Positions 52,100-60,322 of a stretch of DNA of 64,000 nucleotides are shown piece after piece. The position numbers and the translations under genes are program-made. Each line of letters starts with the position of its first letter. Position 1 is the first letter of the stretch. The notes under the pieces are model-generated. The model was not told where the DNA came from, searched no databases, and saw only the letters and a list, made by a program, of their open reading frames with translations. Where the stretch lies: contig JAJFGB010000004.1 in assembly GCA_021776335.1 (NCBI GenBank), positions 186,001 through 250,000 of the forward strand. Reading direction: 5' to 3'. The stretch comes from Hyphococcus sp. (GTDB taxonomy: Bacteria > Pseudomonadota > Alphaproteobacteria > Caulobacterales > Parvularculaceae).

Positions 52100-53245
52100 C
52101 TATTCAAACAAGTTCATCTGGCCTGAGATTTCCGACGGTACGCAAAACTGCGAAAGATCAAGGGCGCGCCGCTCCCGGTCAAAACCGAACCGCGCGCGGG
52201 CGGCTCGATTACGCTGCCCAATGAGTTGTGCGTAAGATGATTTGATCTCACCGCCGCGCGACCATTGCGGGTCATAATCCTTACCGCCGTTCATATCGCG
52301 AATATGGCGCATAATACGTTTGGCGCGGGTCGGGGCAAATGCCTCCAGCCATTCCTGAAACAGCGGCGAAACCTCCAGTGGCAGTCGCAATATTGTGTAG
52401 GCGGAAAATGATGCGCCGAGATCAGCGGCCTTTTCCATGATGGCTTCCATCTCGTCGTCATTAAGCCCTGGTATCATCGGCCCGGTCATAACGCCGATGC
52501 TGATGCCGGCGCTGGAAAGTTTTTGAATAAGTTCAAAACGCTTTGGCGGCGAGGAAGCGCGCGGCTCCATGGAGCGGGCGAGCGCTTTGTCTTGAGTGGT
52601 AATGGAAACCATGGCGCGGGTCAGGTTCTTTGCAGCCATGAGCGCCAGAATGTCGATGTCGCGGGTAATAAGGTGTGCTTTAGTGAGTATTGTGACCGGG
52701 TGGTTGAACCGTGAAAAAGTTGAAAGCAGGCCGCGCATGATTTGAAATTTGCGCTCTATCGGTTGGTAGGGGTCAGTATTCGTTCCCATGGCGACCACGC
52801 GGGGCTTGTAGTTTTTATTGGATAGCTCTTTTTCCAGTAGTTTTTGTGCGGAGGGTTTGGCGAACAGTTTGGTTTCAAAATCGAGACCGGCGGAAAGGCC
52901 CATATAGGCGTGGGTCGGCCGGGCGAAACAATAGATGCAACCATGTTCGCAGCCGCGATAGGGATTGATTGAGCGGTCGAAACCCACATAGGGCGAATTA
53001 TTGGCGGTGATAATCTTGCGCGGTTTTTCAATGGTGATCTCGGTGCGCAGGGGCGGCATTTCTTCGCCGTCATTGACCGCGCCGTTCCCAGTCCCATCAC
53101 CCCAACCATCGTCAATGGCTTCGCGTTTTTCGCTTTCATAGCGGCCAGAATGATTGGAGCCCGCGCCGCGTCCTTTCCTGGGGGCAGGCGGTCGGTCCTC
53201 TGAAGGGCGGGGAGGACGGAAGGAAAGGGGCGCGGCGCGGGCCAT
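52100..53245 (-). CDS. Radical SAM protein of the PA0069/Rv2578c type
   Basis: A 381-residue radical SAM enzyme. The cluster motif CEHGCIYC (C-x3-C-x2-C) lies near residue 97, followed by FARPTHAYMGLSAGLDFETK, GTNTDPYQPIERK and TKAHLITRDIDILA. The N-terminal about 75 residues are Pro/Arg/Gly-rich and probably disordered. Proteins of this type are widespread but uncharacterised; similarity to spore photoproduct lyase (SplB) is often noted. It is a single gene on the leftward strand. Confidence 0.88.
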   Translation of the reverse strand: MARAAPLSFRPPRPSEDRPPAPRKGRGAGSNHSGRYESEKREAIDDGWGDGTGNGAVNDGEEMPPLRTEITIEKPRKIITANNSPYVGFDRSINPYRGCEHGCIYCFARPTHAYMGLSAGLDFETKLFAKPSAQKLLEKELSNKNYKPRVVAMGTNTDPYQPIERKFQIMRGLLSTFSRFNHPVTILTKAHLITRDIDILALMAAKNLTRAMVSITTQDKALARSMEPRASSPPKRFELIQKLSSAGISIGVMTGPMIPGLNDDEMEAIMEKAADLGASFSAYTILRLPLEVSPLFQEWLEAFAPTRAKRIMRHIRDMNGGKDYDPQWSRGGEIKSSYAQLIGQRNRAARARFGFDRERRALDLSQFCVPSEISGQMNLFE

Positions 53246-53300
53246 GGCGCTACGCTATCACCGGGGCAGAACAAAGCAAGAACATATTTTCACCATGACA

Positions 53301-53349
53301 AGGGTGCTTGACATGTGTTGGTGATGTTATATGTAAAGGGAGCTTGACA
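53301..53349 (+). repeat. Duplicated AGGG(T/A)GCTTGACA element before the membrane/XRE unit
   Basis: AGGGTGCTTGACA (53301-53313) recurs as AGGGAGCTTGACA (53337-53349), matching at 12 of 13 bases, 36 bp apart. Each contains TTGACA, the sigma-70 -35 consensus. It could be two promoters or a pair of binding sites for the downstream XRE regulator. Confidence 0.55.
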
Positions 53350-53415
53350 GTTTGGGGAGGCTTTTAATTGGCCCCTCGTTATGTGTCAGCATACGGAAGG
53401 CAGCAGGAGAAAATT

Positions 53416-53811
53416 ATGTCGGAGCGGATCAAATCTGCCGGAAGGCGTTACCAAATAGAATTCGGCGCCGCGATGGTGCTCTATACAGTCGTTTTGTTCG
53501 GCGCGTCTTACCTCGCCAGAGACGTCGAGCCTGGGCGGTGGTTGACATCGCTTGCGCTTGCGCCGGTCGTTCCTATTGTTTTCGCCTGTTTTGCATTCCT
53601 TCGTTTTTACGCCAGCGTCGACGAGCGTGAGCGGCGGCTGGCATCGGATGCAGCGGCGCTGAGTTTGTTGATCGGTATTTTTGTGGCCCTTACGCTCGGC
53701 TTTTTGAAATCTTTTGGTGTTTTTTATTTCGACTGGGACATGCTGTGGTTTGGACCATTCCTGATCGGTCTTTGGGGGGCCGTTCGCTACACCTTAACGC
53801 TGAAACGCTGA
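53416..53811 (+). CDS. Hypothetical three- or four-helix membrane protein
   Basis: A 131-residue protein. Hydrophobic helices around residues 15-32 (FGAAMVLYTVVLFGASYLA), 42-60 and 82-103 are separated by a charged loop, ASVDERERRLASDAAALS, and a final FGPFLIGLWGAVRY. GGAGAAAATT precedes the ATG at 53416. It is immediately followed by an XRE regulator gene. Such membrane-protein/regulator pairs occur across proteobacteria, but no function is known. Confidence 0.75.
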   Translation: MSERIKSAGRRYQIEFGAAMVLYTVVLFGASYLARDVEPGRWLTSLALAPVVPIVFACFAFLRFYASVDERERRLASDAAALSLLIGIFVALTLGFLKSFGVFYFDWDMLWFGPFLIGLWGAVRYTLTLKR

Positions 53812-53814
53812 GCT

Positions 53815-54018
53815 TTGGAAAATCATCTCAAAGTTTTGCGGGCAGAAAAGGCATGGTCGCAGTCAGACCTTGCTGAACGGCTTGATGTTTCACGGCAGAC
53901 GGTGAATTCGCTGGAACGCGGTAAGTATGACCCAAGCTTACCATTAGCATTCAAGATCGCACGCGTCTTCGCGCGTCCGATTGAGGAAATATTTATTGCC
54001 GAAGAGGAAAATAAGTGA
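53815..54018 (+). CDS. Small XRE-family DNA-binding regulator
   Basis: A 67-residue helix-turn-helix protein: LRAEKAWSQSDLAERLDVSRQTVNSLERGKYDPSL is the HTH_3 domain (quoted in part: SQSDLAERL and SRQTVNSLERGKYDPSL). It is one of the compact YozG/Cro-like regulators common beside membrane proteins. The start is an uncommon TTG at 53815, four bases after the upstream stop, relying on translational coupling. Its TGA shares a base with the next small ORF. Confidence 0.85.
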   Translation: MENHLKVLRAEKAWSQSDLAERLDVSRQTVNSLERGKYDPSLPLAFKIARVFARPIEEIFIAEEENK

Positions 54019-54170
54019 TGGCAAAACAAACACTGACATTGGGCAGTGCGGCAACGATTGTCGTTGCGCCCGACAATTATGGCGTCGGCATTGGCGTTGG
54101 TGTTGTTGCCGCTATTGGGTTCATGGTCCCGCCAAGAGTAGCTCTCGCAAATGCCAGGGCGTCGCTATAA
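54018..54170 (+). CDS. 50-residue hydrophobic small protein
   Basis: An ATG at 54018 overlapping the regulator stop (TGATG) opens a 50-residue frame ending in TAA at 54170. The central GVGIGVGVVAAIGFMVP is hydrophobic and glycine-rich and could be a single membrane helix; the C-terminus is RVALANARASL. It starts with no SD of its own, as expected for a coupled gene, and ends 9 bp before the next gene. It may be a real microprotein of the XRE unit. Confidence 0.5.
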   Translation: MAKQTLTLGSAATIVVAPDNYGVGIGVGVVAAIGFMVPPRVALANARASL

Positions 54171-54179
54171 GATCAGGCT

Positions 54180-54866
54180 ATGCTCTCTGTTATTATCCCC
54201 ACCCTTAATGCCGAAAGCCGACTGAATGCGTGTCTTGGCGCCATCAAGCAACCCATGGTCGATGGCCTGATAAGAGAAGTAATCATTGTCGATGGCGGGT
54301 CGACGGATGACAGCGTGAAGATTGCCGAAAGTTTTGGCGCCAAGATTCTAACCGCGCCGCCGGGCCGTGGCGGACAAATGAAGGCTGGCGCCGCAGGGGC
54401 GTCGGGTGAGTTTTTCCTGTTTCTCCATGGCGATACCGTTTTGGAGGTGGGCTGGGAGGATGAAGCGCGCATTTTCATCGAGAAAAAATGCTATGACGCT
54501 GCTGTCTTTACGCTCGCTTTTGACGCGAAAGGGATTGCGCCAGGAATAGTGGCCGCAGGCGCAATGTTGCGGACAAGGTTTACAAAAAGTCCGTATGGGG
54601 ATCAGGGACTCTTTATTTCGAAGGCGGTCTATGAAGAAATCGGCGGTTATCGCGATATGTCGCTTTTTGAGGATGTTGAGATCGTGCAACGGCTCATGCG
54701 GCGAAAAGGGTCCCTTGCACTCCATATCTTTTCATCAAACGCGGAGACATCGGCCAGCCGCTATGAAGAAGAAGGCTATTTTCGCAGGGTCTTAAAAAAC
54801 TTTCTTCTGCTCACACGATTTCAATTGGGCGCCTCGCCGGAAAAGCTCAGCGCGGCGTATCGCTGA
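54180..54866 (+). CDS. TIGR04283-type glycosyltransferase (GT2)
   Basis: A 228-residue GT-A glycosyltransferase. It opens SVIIPTLNAESRLNACLGAI, has EVIIVDGGSTDDSVKIA and GRGGQMKAGAAGASGEFFLFLHGDT, whose DxD-like HGDT binds nucleotide-sugar metal, and LFEDVEIVQRLMRRKGS. The TIGR04283 family is linked to arsenosugar biosynthesis elsewhere, but members also occur without it. It overlaps its partner by one base (TGATG). Confidence 0.86.
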   Translation: MLSVIIPTLNAESRLNACLGAIKQPMVDGLIREVIIVDGGSTDDSVKIAESFGAKILTAPPGRGGQMKAGAAGASGEFFLFLHGDTVLEVGWEDEARIFIEKKCYDAAVFTLAFDAKGIAPGIVAAGAMLRTRFTKSPYGDQGLFISKAVYEEIGGYRDMSLFEDVEIVQRLMRRKGSLALHIFSSNAETSASRYEEEGYFRRVLKNFLLLTRFQLGASPEKLSAAYR

Positions 54867-55468
54867 TGCGCGGTACCGTCATCATTTTCGTTAAAGCGCC
54901 GCGTGCGGGAAAGGTGAAAACGCGTCTTGGCGCCGGGATTGGTATGGGCCGTGCCGCTGCGTTGTTTCGCATAATGACGGAACGGACAATCACTGAAGCG
55001 GAAAAGGGCGGATGGCGGGTGATGCTCGCCGTTGATCCGGTTTCGGCGCTGCAGGGTTGGGACACGCTGTGGCCGCCGCATCTCAAGCGCGTGGTGCAGG
55101 GACCGGGTGAGCTTGGCGCTCGCATGAAACGGGTGCTCACGATGGCGCCGTCCGGTCCGGCAGTAATTATCGGCGCCGATGCGCCCGGTTTCCGTGCGCG
55201 ACATCTCCATCAGGCATTCGCTGCGCTCGGGCGTGCTGATGCGGTATTTGGTCCAGCCGCGGATGGCGGTTATTGGCTCATCGGGCTGGCGCGTCGGCAT
55301 GCGGCGCCGGACTTGTTTCGTAATGTGCGATGGTCGACCAAACATGCGTTGAAAGATACGCAAGCGAGCCTTCCCGCCTGTTTTGACACCGCTTTTCTGG
55401 AACAATTGCGCGACATTGATGAGGCGGCGGATCTGCCCGCGTTAGGCTCTTATGCGACTGCGCGTTGA
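54866..55468 (+). CDS. TIGR04282-type (DUF2064) glycosyltransferase
   Basis: A 200-residue nucleotidyl/glycosyltransferase-like protein: VIIFVKAPRAGKVKTRLGAGIG is the N-terminal nucleotide-binding loop, GADAPGFRARHLHQAF and PAADGGYWLIGLA the conserved core. The TIGR04282 protein normally partners TIGR04283, and both are encoded here as an overlapping pair, suggesting one pathway. No arsM or arsenic gene is visible in the window, so the sugar and acceptor are unknown. Confidence 0.84.
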   Translation: MRGTVIIFVKAPRAGKVKTRLGAGIGMGRAAALFRIMTERTITEAEKGGWRVMLAVDPVSALQGWDTLWPPHLKRVVQGPGELGARMKRVLTMAPSGPAVIIGADAPGFRARHLHQAFAALGRADAVFGPAADGGYWLIGLARRHAAPDLFRNVRWSTKHALKDTQASLPACFDTAFLEQLRDIDEAADLPALGSYATAR

Positions 55469-55516
55469 CGCCGTGTCGCCACCGCGTCAATGGTCATAAA
55501 AACCGGGAGAGGGACA

Positions 55517-56668
55517 ATGAAAATACTGGGCGGGATAATCGCTGTTATTCTTTTGATTGGCGGGTTCGTGTTTTTTGTTGTTTTGCCGCCGCGGGTCGAC
55601 GATCAGATGAATGTTGTGATCGATCATGCACCCTATGAAATCAGCGCTGATGCGCGTGCACTGCATGAGACGTTAAGCGTCGCCGATCTTCACGCTGATA
55701 CGCTGTTATGGATGCGCGACCCGTCAAAGCGTCAATCGCGCGGGCAGACTGACTTGCCGCGCTTGCGCGAGGGCGGCGTCAGGTTGCAAGTTTTTACCGC
55801 CGTCACCAAGACGCCGAAAAATCTCAATTATGATGAAAATGATGCGGGATCGGATGACATCACATTGCTTGCGATTGCGCAGCGCTGGCCGGTCCAGACA
55901 TGGGGCAGCATTTTTGAGCGTGCGCTTTATCAGGCGTCACGTCTCGACAGGCTTGAGCGCAGTGCGGGCGATGATTTCATTTTTGTCAAAAGCCAGGCTG
56001 ACTTGCGGCGTGCGCTCGCCGGAGAAGCACTTGCTGGTGTTTATGGAATTGAGGGGGCTCATCCTCTTGAAGGCGATCTCACGAATGTTGACCGGCTTTA
56101 TGACGCAGGCCTCAGAGTGATGGGACTGCAGCATTTTTTTGATAATGAGCTTGGTGGTTCCCTGCATGGAAGAAGCGGCGCCGGATTGACGGAATTTGGC
56201 GAGGCCGCAGTCGATGCGGCAGTTGCCCGCGGCATGATTATCGATGTTGCCCATTCATCGGAACAAGTTGTTCACGATGTTTTGGCGCGCAGCGAAAAGC
56301 CGGTGATCGTTTCCCACACCGGCCTTAAGGGATATTGCAACAGCCCGCGCAATATTTCTGATGCGCTCATGCAGGAGATTGCTGCGCGTGGCGGGTTGAT
56401 TGGCGTTGGTTTTTGGGACGGCGCCATCTGTACGCCGACGCCCGCAGGTATCGCCGGCGCGATCGCCTACGCCGTTGATTTGTTGGGTGCAGACCATGTC
56501 GCGTTGGGTTCTGATTTCGATGGTACGGTAACAACACCGTTCGATGCATCGGAACTTGCCGCGCTGACCCAGGCATTGATGGATGAAGGTCTTGATGACG
56601 CGACTATCCGCGCCGTCATGGGCGGCAATGCAATCAGGTTTTTTCTGGAGAATTTGCCGGCGGAATAA
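55517..56668 (+). CDS. Membrane-anchored renal-type dipeptidase (M19)
   Basis: A 383-residue zinc dipeptidase with an N-terminal hydrophobic anchor (GGIIAVILLIGGFVFFVV). Metal ligands appear in VADLHADTLL (HxD), GIEGAHPLEG (Glu), IDVAHSSEQ and IVSHTGLKGYCNSPRN (His), and ALGSDFDGTV. M19 enzymes cleave dipeptides and D-containing peptides; the anchor places it in the periplasm. GGGAGAGGGACA precedes the ATG at 55517; the GTG-like extension upstream is not needed. Confidence 0.92.
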   Translation: MKILGGIIAVILLIGGFVFFVVLPPRVDDQMNVVIDHAPYEISADARALHETLSVADLHADTLLWMRDPSKRQSRGQTDLPRLREGGVRLQVFTAVTKTPKNLNYDENDAGSDDITLLAIAQRWPVQTWGSIFERALYQASRLDRLERSAGDDFIFVKSQADLRRALAGEALAGVYGIEGAHPLEGDLTNVDRLYDAGLRVMGLQHFFDNELGGSLHGRSGAGLTEFGEAAVDAAVARGMIIDVAHSSEQVVHDVLARSEKPVIVSHTGLKGYCNSPRNISDALMQEIAARGGLIGVGFWDGAICTPTPAGIAGAIAYAVDLLGADHVALGSDFDGTVTTPFDASELAALTQALMDEGLDDATIRAVMGGNAIRFFLENLPAE

Positions 56669-56677
56669 ACTGCGGCG

Positions 56678-56884
56678 TTATTGGGCAGCGCAGATTTCAG
56701 CGGCGGCGAAACATTCTTCAAACATGCTGGCGTCTGCAGTCATGAGCGCTGCCGGAATGGCGATTGCCATCGCGACGACGCCAACCAGAATATAAAACGC
56801 CGCCAAGGCCGTTTTCGGACCGATATTGATATCCGGTGCAAAGTCTCTTGGGCTTGTGATTCCCGGGTTTGTGATAACGGCCAT
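56678..56884 (-). CDS. Small single-helix membrane protein
   Basis: A 68-residue protein with GAGGAGTAGCGTC ahead of its ATG at 56884. It has an N-terminal polar part (NPGITSPRDFAPDIN), one helix (TALAAFYILVGVVAMAIAIPAALM) and a C-terminal Cys-containing tail (MFEECFAAAEICAA). No family was recognised. It is tail to tail with the dipeptidase and upstream of the inverted repeat at 56941. Confidence 0.7.
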   Translation of the reverse strand: MAVITNPGITSPRDFAPDINIGPKTALAAFYILVGVVAMAIAIPAALMTADASMFEECFAAAEICAAQ

Positions 56885-56940
56885 GACGCTACTCCTCAGG
56901 CCCAAAATGGCGGCCTGTCATAAATCTGTCATGTAAATTT

Positions 56941-56985
56941 GCGCAATTTTTGCGCTTTGTCAAGGAAAACACGCAAAAATTGCGC
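56941..56985. repeat. 14-bp perfect inverted repeat with nested palindrome
   Basis: GCGCAATTTTTGCG (56941-56954) and CGCAAAAATTGCGC (56972-56985) flank a 17-bp spacer. The arms are followed by CTTTGTCA and CCTTTGTCAC, so a direct element is also repeated. It lies in a 220-bp gap between a small membrane gene and yaaA and could be a regulatory site or terminator-type hairpin. Confidence 0.65.
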
Positions 56986-57107
56986 CTTTGTCACAAAAAT
57001 GAGATATAAAAAGGCGTTTTCAACGTCTGATTTGGCTGCAGGGCTGCTTTTCAGCAACTTGGCCAAGCTGGCGCCCGCAAGAGCGCAGGGATCGGATTTT
57101 CCGGAAA

Positions 57108-57893
57108 TCAGCCTTTTTTCGGCGGCTGCGGCCGGGTGAAAACCCATTCCTGATCCGAGGACAGTGTCTTTGAAAATTTATATCCGCCGACAGAAAACTT
57201 TTTCATATCGTCGGTGCTGGTAATGCGTTTTTCAATCGCCCAGCGCGCCATCATCCCTCGCGCCTGTTTCACGTAAAGCATCATTGCGCGCGCTTTATCG
57301 TCTTTGATTTCCTTAAAATTGAACATCACGAAGGGCGCCTTCAACGCTTTGCGATCGACTGCCTTGGCGTATTCGTTCGAGGCAAGGCAAGCGATGGTCG
57401 GATCGTCATGAGCCTTGACCGCCTTGTCGAGTTCTTTGGCGATGATCGGCGCCCAATAGCTGTGGAGGTTTGCACCGCGCGGGTTTTTAAGGCGTGAGCC
57501 CATCTCAAGACGATAGGGCTGGATGCCGTCAAGGGGACGCAACAATCCGTAAAGACCGGAGAGAATGCGCAAATGATCTTGCGCAAATTTAAGATCGTCG
57601 GATTTGAGCGAATTGGCGTCGAGGCCTCGGTAGACGTCGCCCGCGAAAGTCAAAGCGGCTTGCTTTGCTCCGGCCGCTTTGCCTGAAACATTCAGCGCTT
57701 GAAATCGCTCGTAATTAAGCTCAACGAGCTTATCCGAAATGCCCATCAGGCGTTTAATGTCTGCACGTTTTAGTTTCTTGGCGACCTCGGTGATTTCGCT
57801 TGCATCTTTTGACAATGCGGGGCGGGTCGCCTTTGGCGCATCGGGAACGGGATCGAAATTGAGATTTTTCGCGGGAGACAGGAGCATCAACAT
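57108..57893 (-). CDS. yaaA: Peroxide stress protein YaaA (DUF328)
   Basis: A 261-residue protein of the YaaA/DUF328 family: LMLLSPAKNLNFDP at the N-terminus, SDKLVELNYERFQAL, LSGLYGLLRPLDGIQPYRLEMG (in part) and ASNEYAKAVDRKALKAP are family landmarks. In E. coli YaaA lowers free iron and DNA damage during peroxide stress. It is at the head of a leftward gene pair with the FAD oxidase upstream. Confidence 0.94.
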   Translation of the reverse strand: MLMLLSPAKNLNFDPVPDAPKATRPALSKDASEITEVAKKLKRADIKRLMGISDKLVELNYERFQALNVSGKAAGAKQAALTFAGDVYRGLDANSLKSDDLKFAQDHLRILSGLYGLLRPLDGIQPYRLEMGSRLKNPRGANLHSYWAPIIAKELDKAVKAHDDPTIACLASNEYAKAVDRKALKAPFVMFNFKEIKDDKARAMMLYVKQARGMMARWAIEKRITSTDDMKKFSVGGYKFSKTLSSDQEWVFTRPQPPKKG

Positions 57894-57909
57894 TAAGGCA
57901 GGTATCCTT

Positions 57910-59331
57910 TTACAGCATTTTACCAGGGTTCATGATGCCCTTGGGGTCAAGGGCATTTTTGATAGCGCGCATCATATCCAGCTCAAGGGCGCCTTTGCGT
58001 TTCGCGAGCGTATCCCGGCGATGGCGCCCGACGCCATGTTCGGCGGAAATTGAACCATCAAATAAATCAATCACGTCATAGACCGCCGCTTCAATTGCCG
58101 GTCGTTTGTCGTCAAGCGCATTGGGCCCGGCGCCTTCTGTCGGAATGACGTCATAATGGATATTGCCGTCGCCGATATGGCCGAACGCGACAATGCGTGC
58201 GCCGGGCGCAAGGCGCTCGACTTCTGTGCCCGCTTTTTCAAGGAATGCGGGAATATCGCTCGTGGCGACAGATACATCGTGACGTGCGCCGAGGCCCTCG
58301 CCATTGATCGCTTCGGATATCGAATGACGGATGCGCCACAACATGGCCGTATGAGCCTTGCTTTCGGCGATTGTTGCGTCTGTGAGCAGGGTTTCTTCAA
58401 GAGCGTCGCCGAGCATCTGTTCAGTCGCGCTGCGCAATCCTGATGCCTGGCCCGATGAAAATTCCATGAGCACATACCAGGGATGCGTTGATTGCAGTGG
58501 GTCGCGCGTTTCCGGGATATGCTTCAGAACAAGGTCGATACAGCGGCGTGACATCAATTCAAAACTTGTCGCCGCGCCGCCGGTTGCGTTCTGCGCATGG
58601 GCAAGGAGAGCGACGGCATCGCCTGCGTTCGCGACGCCAGCACAAACCGTAACAACGTCGGCAGGTTTCGGGAAAAGTTTTAAAACGGCGCCGGTGACAA
58701 TACCCAGCGTGCCTTCGCCGCCAATCATCAATTGTTTTAGATCATAGCCCGTATTGTTCTTGCGCAACCGTTTCAGGCCGTTCCAAATCTCACCATCAGG
58801 CGTTACCGCCTCCAGTCCCAGAACAAGATCGCGGGTATTGCCGTAACGCAATACATTGACGCCGCCGGCATTTGTAGAAATGACGCCGCCAATCTGGCAA
58901 GACCCCTCCGAGCCAATCGATAATGGAAAGAGGCGGTTCGCTGCGTCGGCGGCTTCCTGGGCTTCGGCGAGTGTGAGGCCGGCATCCACTGTCATCGTGT
59001 TATTCAAGGGCGATACATCGCGTATGCGGCGCATGCGTTTTAACGACAGCAAGATTTCGTTTCCGGACGGAATTTGACCGCCTACGAGACCGGTATTGCC
59101 GCCCTGTGGTGTGATGGCGATGTTTGCTCCGGCGCAAATTTTGACAATGGCAGCCACTTCCTCGGTGGATGTGGGCGTAACAATCATCGCAGCTTCACCG
59201 GGCCAGCGGCCGCGCCACTCCGAGAGGAACGGCGCTTGATCATCACCTTCAATGACGCCTTTGTCGCCGACAATTGCGCGGATCGACGCCAAGGCGTCTG
59301 GTGACGGTGCAGCGCGCAAAGATGGGGGCAT
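57910..59331 (-). CDS. FAD-linked 2-hydroxyacid dehydrogenase (D-lactate/glycolate-oxidase GlcD type)
   Basis: A 473-residue flavoprotein. The PCMH-type FAD domain has PQGGNTGLVGGQIPSGN and GSEGSCQIGGVISTNAGG; the C-terminal cap has GHIGDGNIHYDV and AEHGVGRHRRDTL ending NPGKML. It oxidises D-2-hydroxy acids such as D-lactate or D-2-hydroxyglutarate; residues alone do not choose. I take the ATG at 59331; an upstream in-frame start at 59394 adds a 21-residue unlikely extension. It is 16 bp upstream of yaaA. Confidence 0.9.
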   Translation of the reverse strand: MPPSLRAAPSPDALASIRAIVGDKGVIEGDDQAPFLSEWRGRWPGEAAMIVTPTSTEEVAAIVKICAGANIAITPQGGNTGLVGGQIPSGNEILLSLKRMRRIRDVSPLNNTMTVDAGLTLAEAQEAADAANRLFPLSIGSEGSCQIGGVISTNAGGVNVLRYGNTRDLVLGLEAVTPDGEIWNGLKRLRKNNTGYDLKQLMIGGEGTLGIVTGAVLKLFPKPADVVTVCAGVANAGDAVALLAHAQNATGGAATSFELMSRRCIDLVLKHIPETRDPLQSTHPWYVLMEFSSGQASGLRSATEQMLGDALEETLLTDATIAESKAHTAMLWRIRHSISEAINGEGLGARHDVSVATSDIPAFLEKAGTEVERLAPGARIVAFGHIGDGNIHYDVIPTEGAGPNALDDKRPAIEAAVYDVIDLFDGSISAEHGVGRHRRDTLAKRKGALELDMMRAIKNALDPKGIMNPGKML

Positions 59332-59505
59332 CGGGCGGGTAGTCCTCAAAACAAGATATATGCCCTGAATAGGCGGGGGACAGGCCAGGTTCAAGTCGGG
59401 ACGTTATAAAGGGGGGCAAGCCCAGCGGTTTTGCATTCCACAAAAAAGCGGCATATCAATCACCGGTCGGGGCGCAATCACGATTGATCCAATGTGGGTG
59501 GGAAA

Positions 59506-60312
59506 ATGACAAAGTATCAATTCCGATTTTTGCTTGCCATAGCGACTGGATCATTGATGTTCGGATGCGCGCAGGAAGAAAGTGCATCGCTGCAGGGTGA
59601 AGAAACACCCACTGTGATCGATCACACTTTGCGCGCCGAAACAGCTATCGCTAGCCCCTCACGCTTTGCCGAAGACCGTTCAGACGATCACATGCGTCAA
59701 CCCGACAGCGTGTTGGCATTTGTATCTATCGAACCGGGGATGACTGTTTTTGAGATCGAGGCAGGCGGCGGCTATTATACAGAATTGTTTTCTGCACTCG
59801 TGGGGTCTGACGGCGCCGTCATCATGCAGAGCCCCGAAATTTTTGACAGCTTTTTAGCAGATCCAATTGCTGCTCGATTGGCGGCAAATCGCTTGCCTAA
59901 TGTGCGACTGTCGAAAACCAATTTTGACAATCTGGATGCCGCCGATAATTCGGTCGATATTGTCACATGGTTTCTGGGGCCGCACGAACTCTATTTCACG
60001 CCGAATGGCAGCAGCGGTCTTGGCGATGTCGAAACAGCTTATGCGGAGATCATTCGAGTCTTGAAACCAGGCGGCGTTTTTATTGTTCTCGATCACGCCG
60101 CCGCGTCGGGCTCTCCAGAAACAACCGGCGGCGCCCTTCATCGCATTGACCCCGTGATTGTAATGGGCCTGGCGACGAGCGTCGGTTTTGCGTTTGTTGA
60201 AGAAAGCGACGTTCTTCGTAACCCGAATGATCATTATTCCATGAGCGTTTTTGATCCGGTCGTGCGCCGCAAAACAGACCGGTTCCTTTTGAAATACATT
60301 AAACCGGAATAG
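59506..60312 (+). CDS. Secreted methyltransferase-fold lipoprotein (copy B)
   Basis: A 268-residue protein with a lipoprotein signal (LLAIATGSLMFGC). The core shows EPGMTVFEIEAGGGYYTELF (in part EIEAGGGYYTE) and VLKPGGVFIVLDHAAASGSPETTGG. It differs from copy A mainly by shorter loops and ends with KYIKPE. Forty percent or more of positions look shared with copy C just downstream, so the pair arose by tandem duplication. A SAM site outside the inner membrane is unexpected and the reaction is unknown. Confidence 0.78.
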   Translation: MTKYQFRFLLAIATGSLMFGCAQEESASLQGEETPTVIDHTLRAETAIASPSRFAEDRSDDHMRQPDSVLAFVSIEPGMTVFEIEAGGGYYTELFSALVGSDGAVIMQSPEIFDSFLADPIAARLAANRLPNVRLSKTNFDNLDAADNSVDIVTWFLGPHELYFTPNGSSGLGDVETAYAEIIRVLKPGGVFIVLDHAAASGSPETTGGALHRIDPVIVMGLATSVGFAFVEESDVLRNPNDHYSMSVFDPVVRRKTDRFLLKYIKPE

Positions 60313-60322
60313 GACAACCAAT

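Noticed and set aside
54180-55468. Assignment of a full arsenosugar pathway
   Set aside because: The two glycosyltransferase families match, but no methyltransferase or radical SAM partner lies nearby.
56939-57139. A 66-residue frame over the inverted repeat
   Set aside because: It starts in the repeat, has no ribosome site, overlaps the 3' end of yaaA and its repeated Lys-Asn-Cys-Ala-Phe-like wording comes from the repeat itself.
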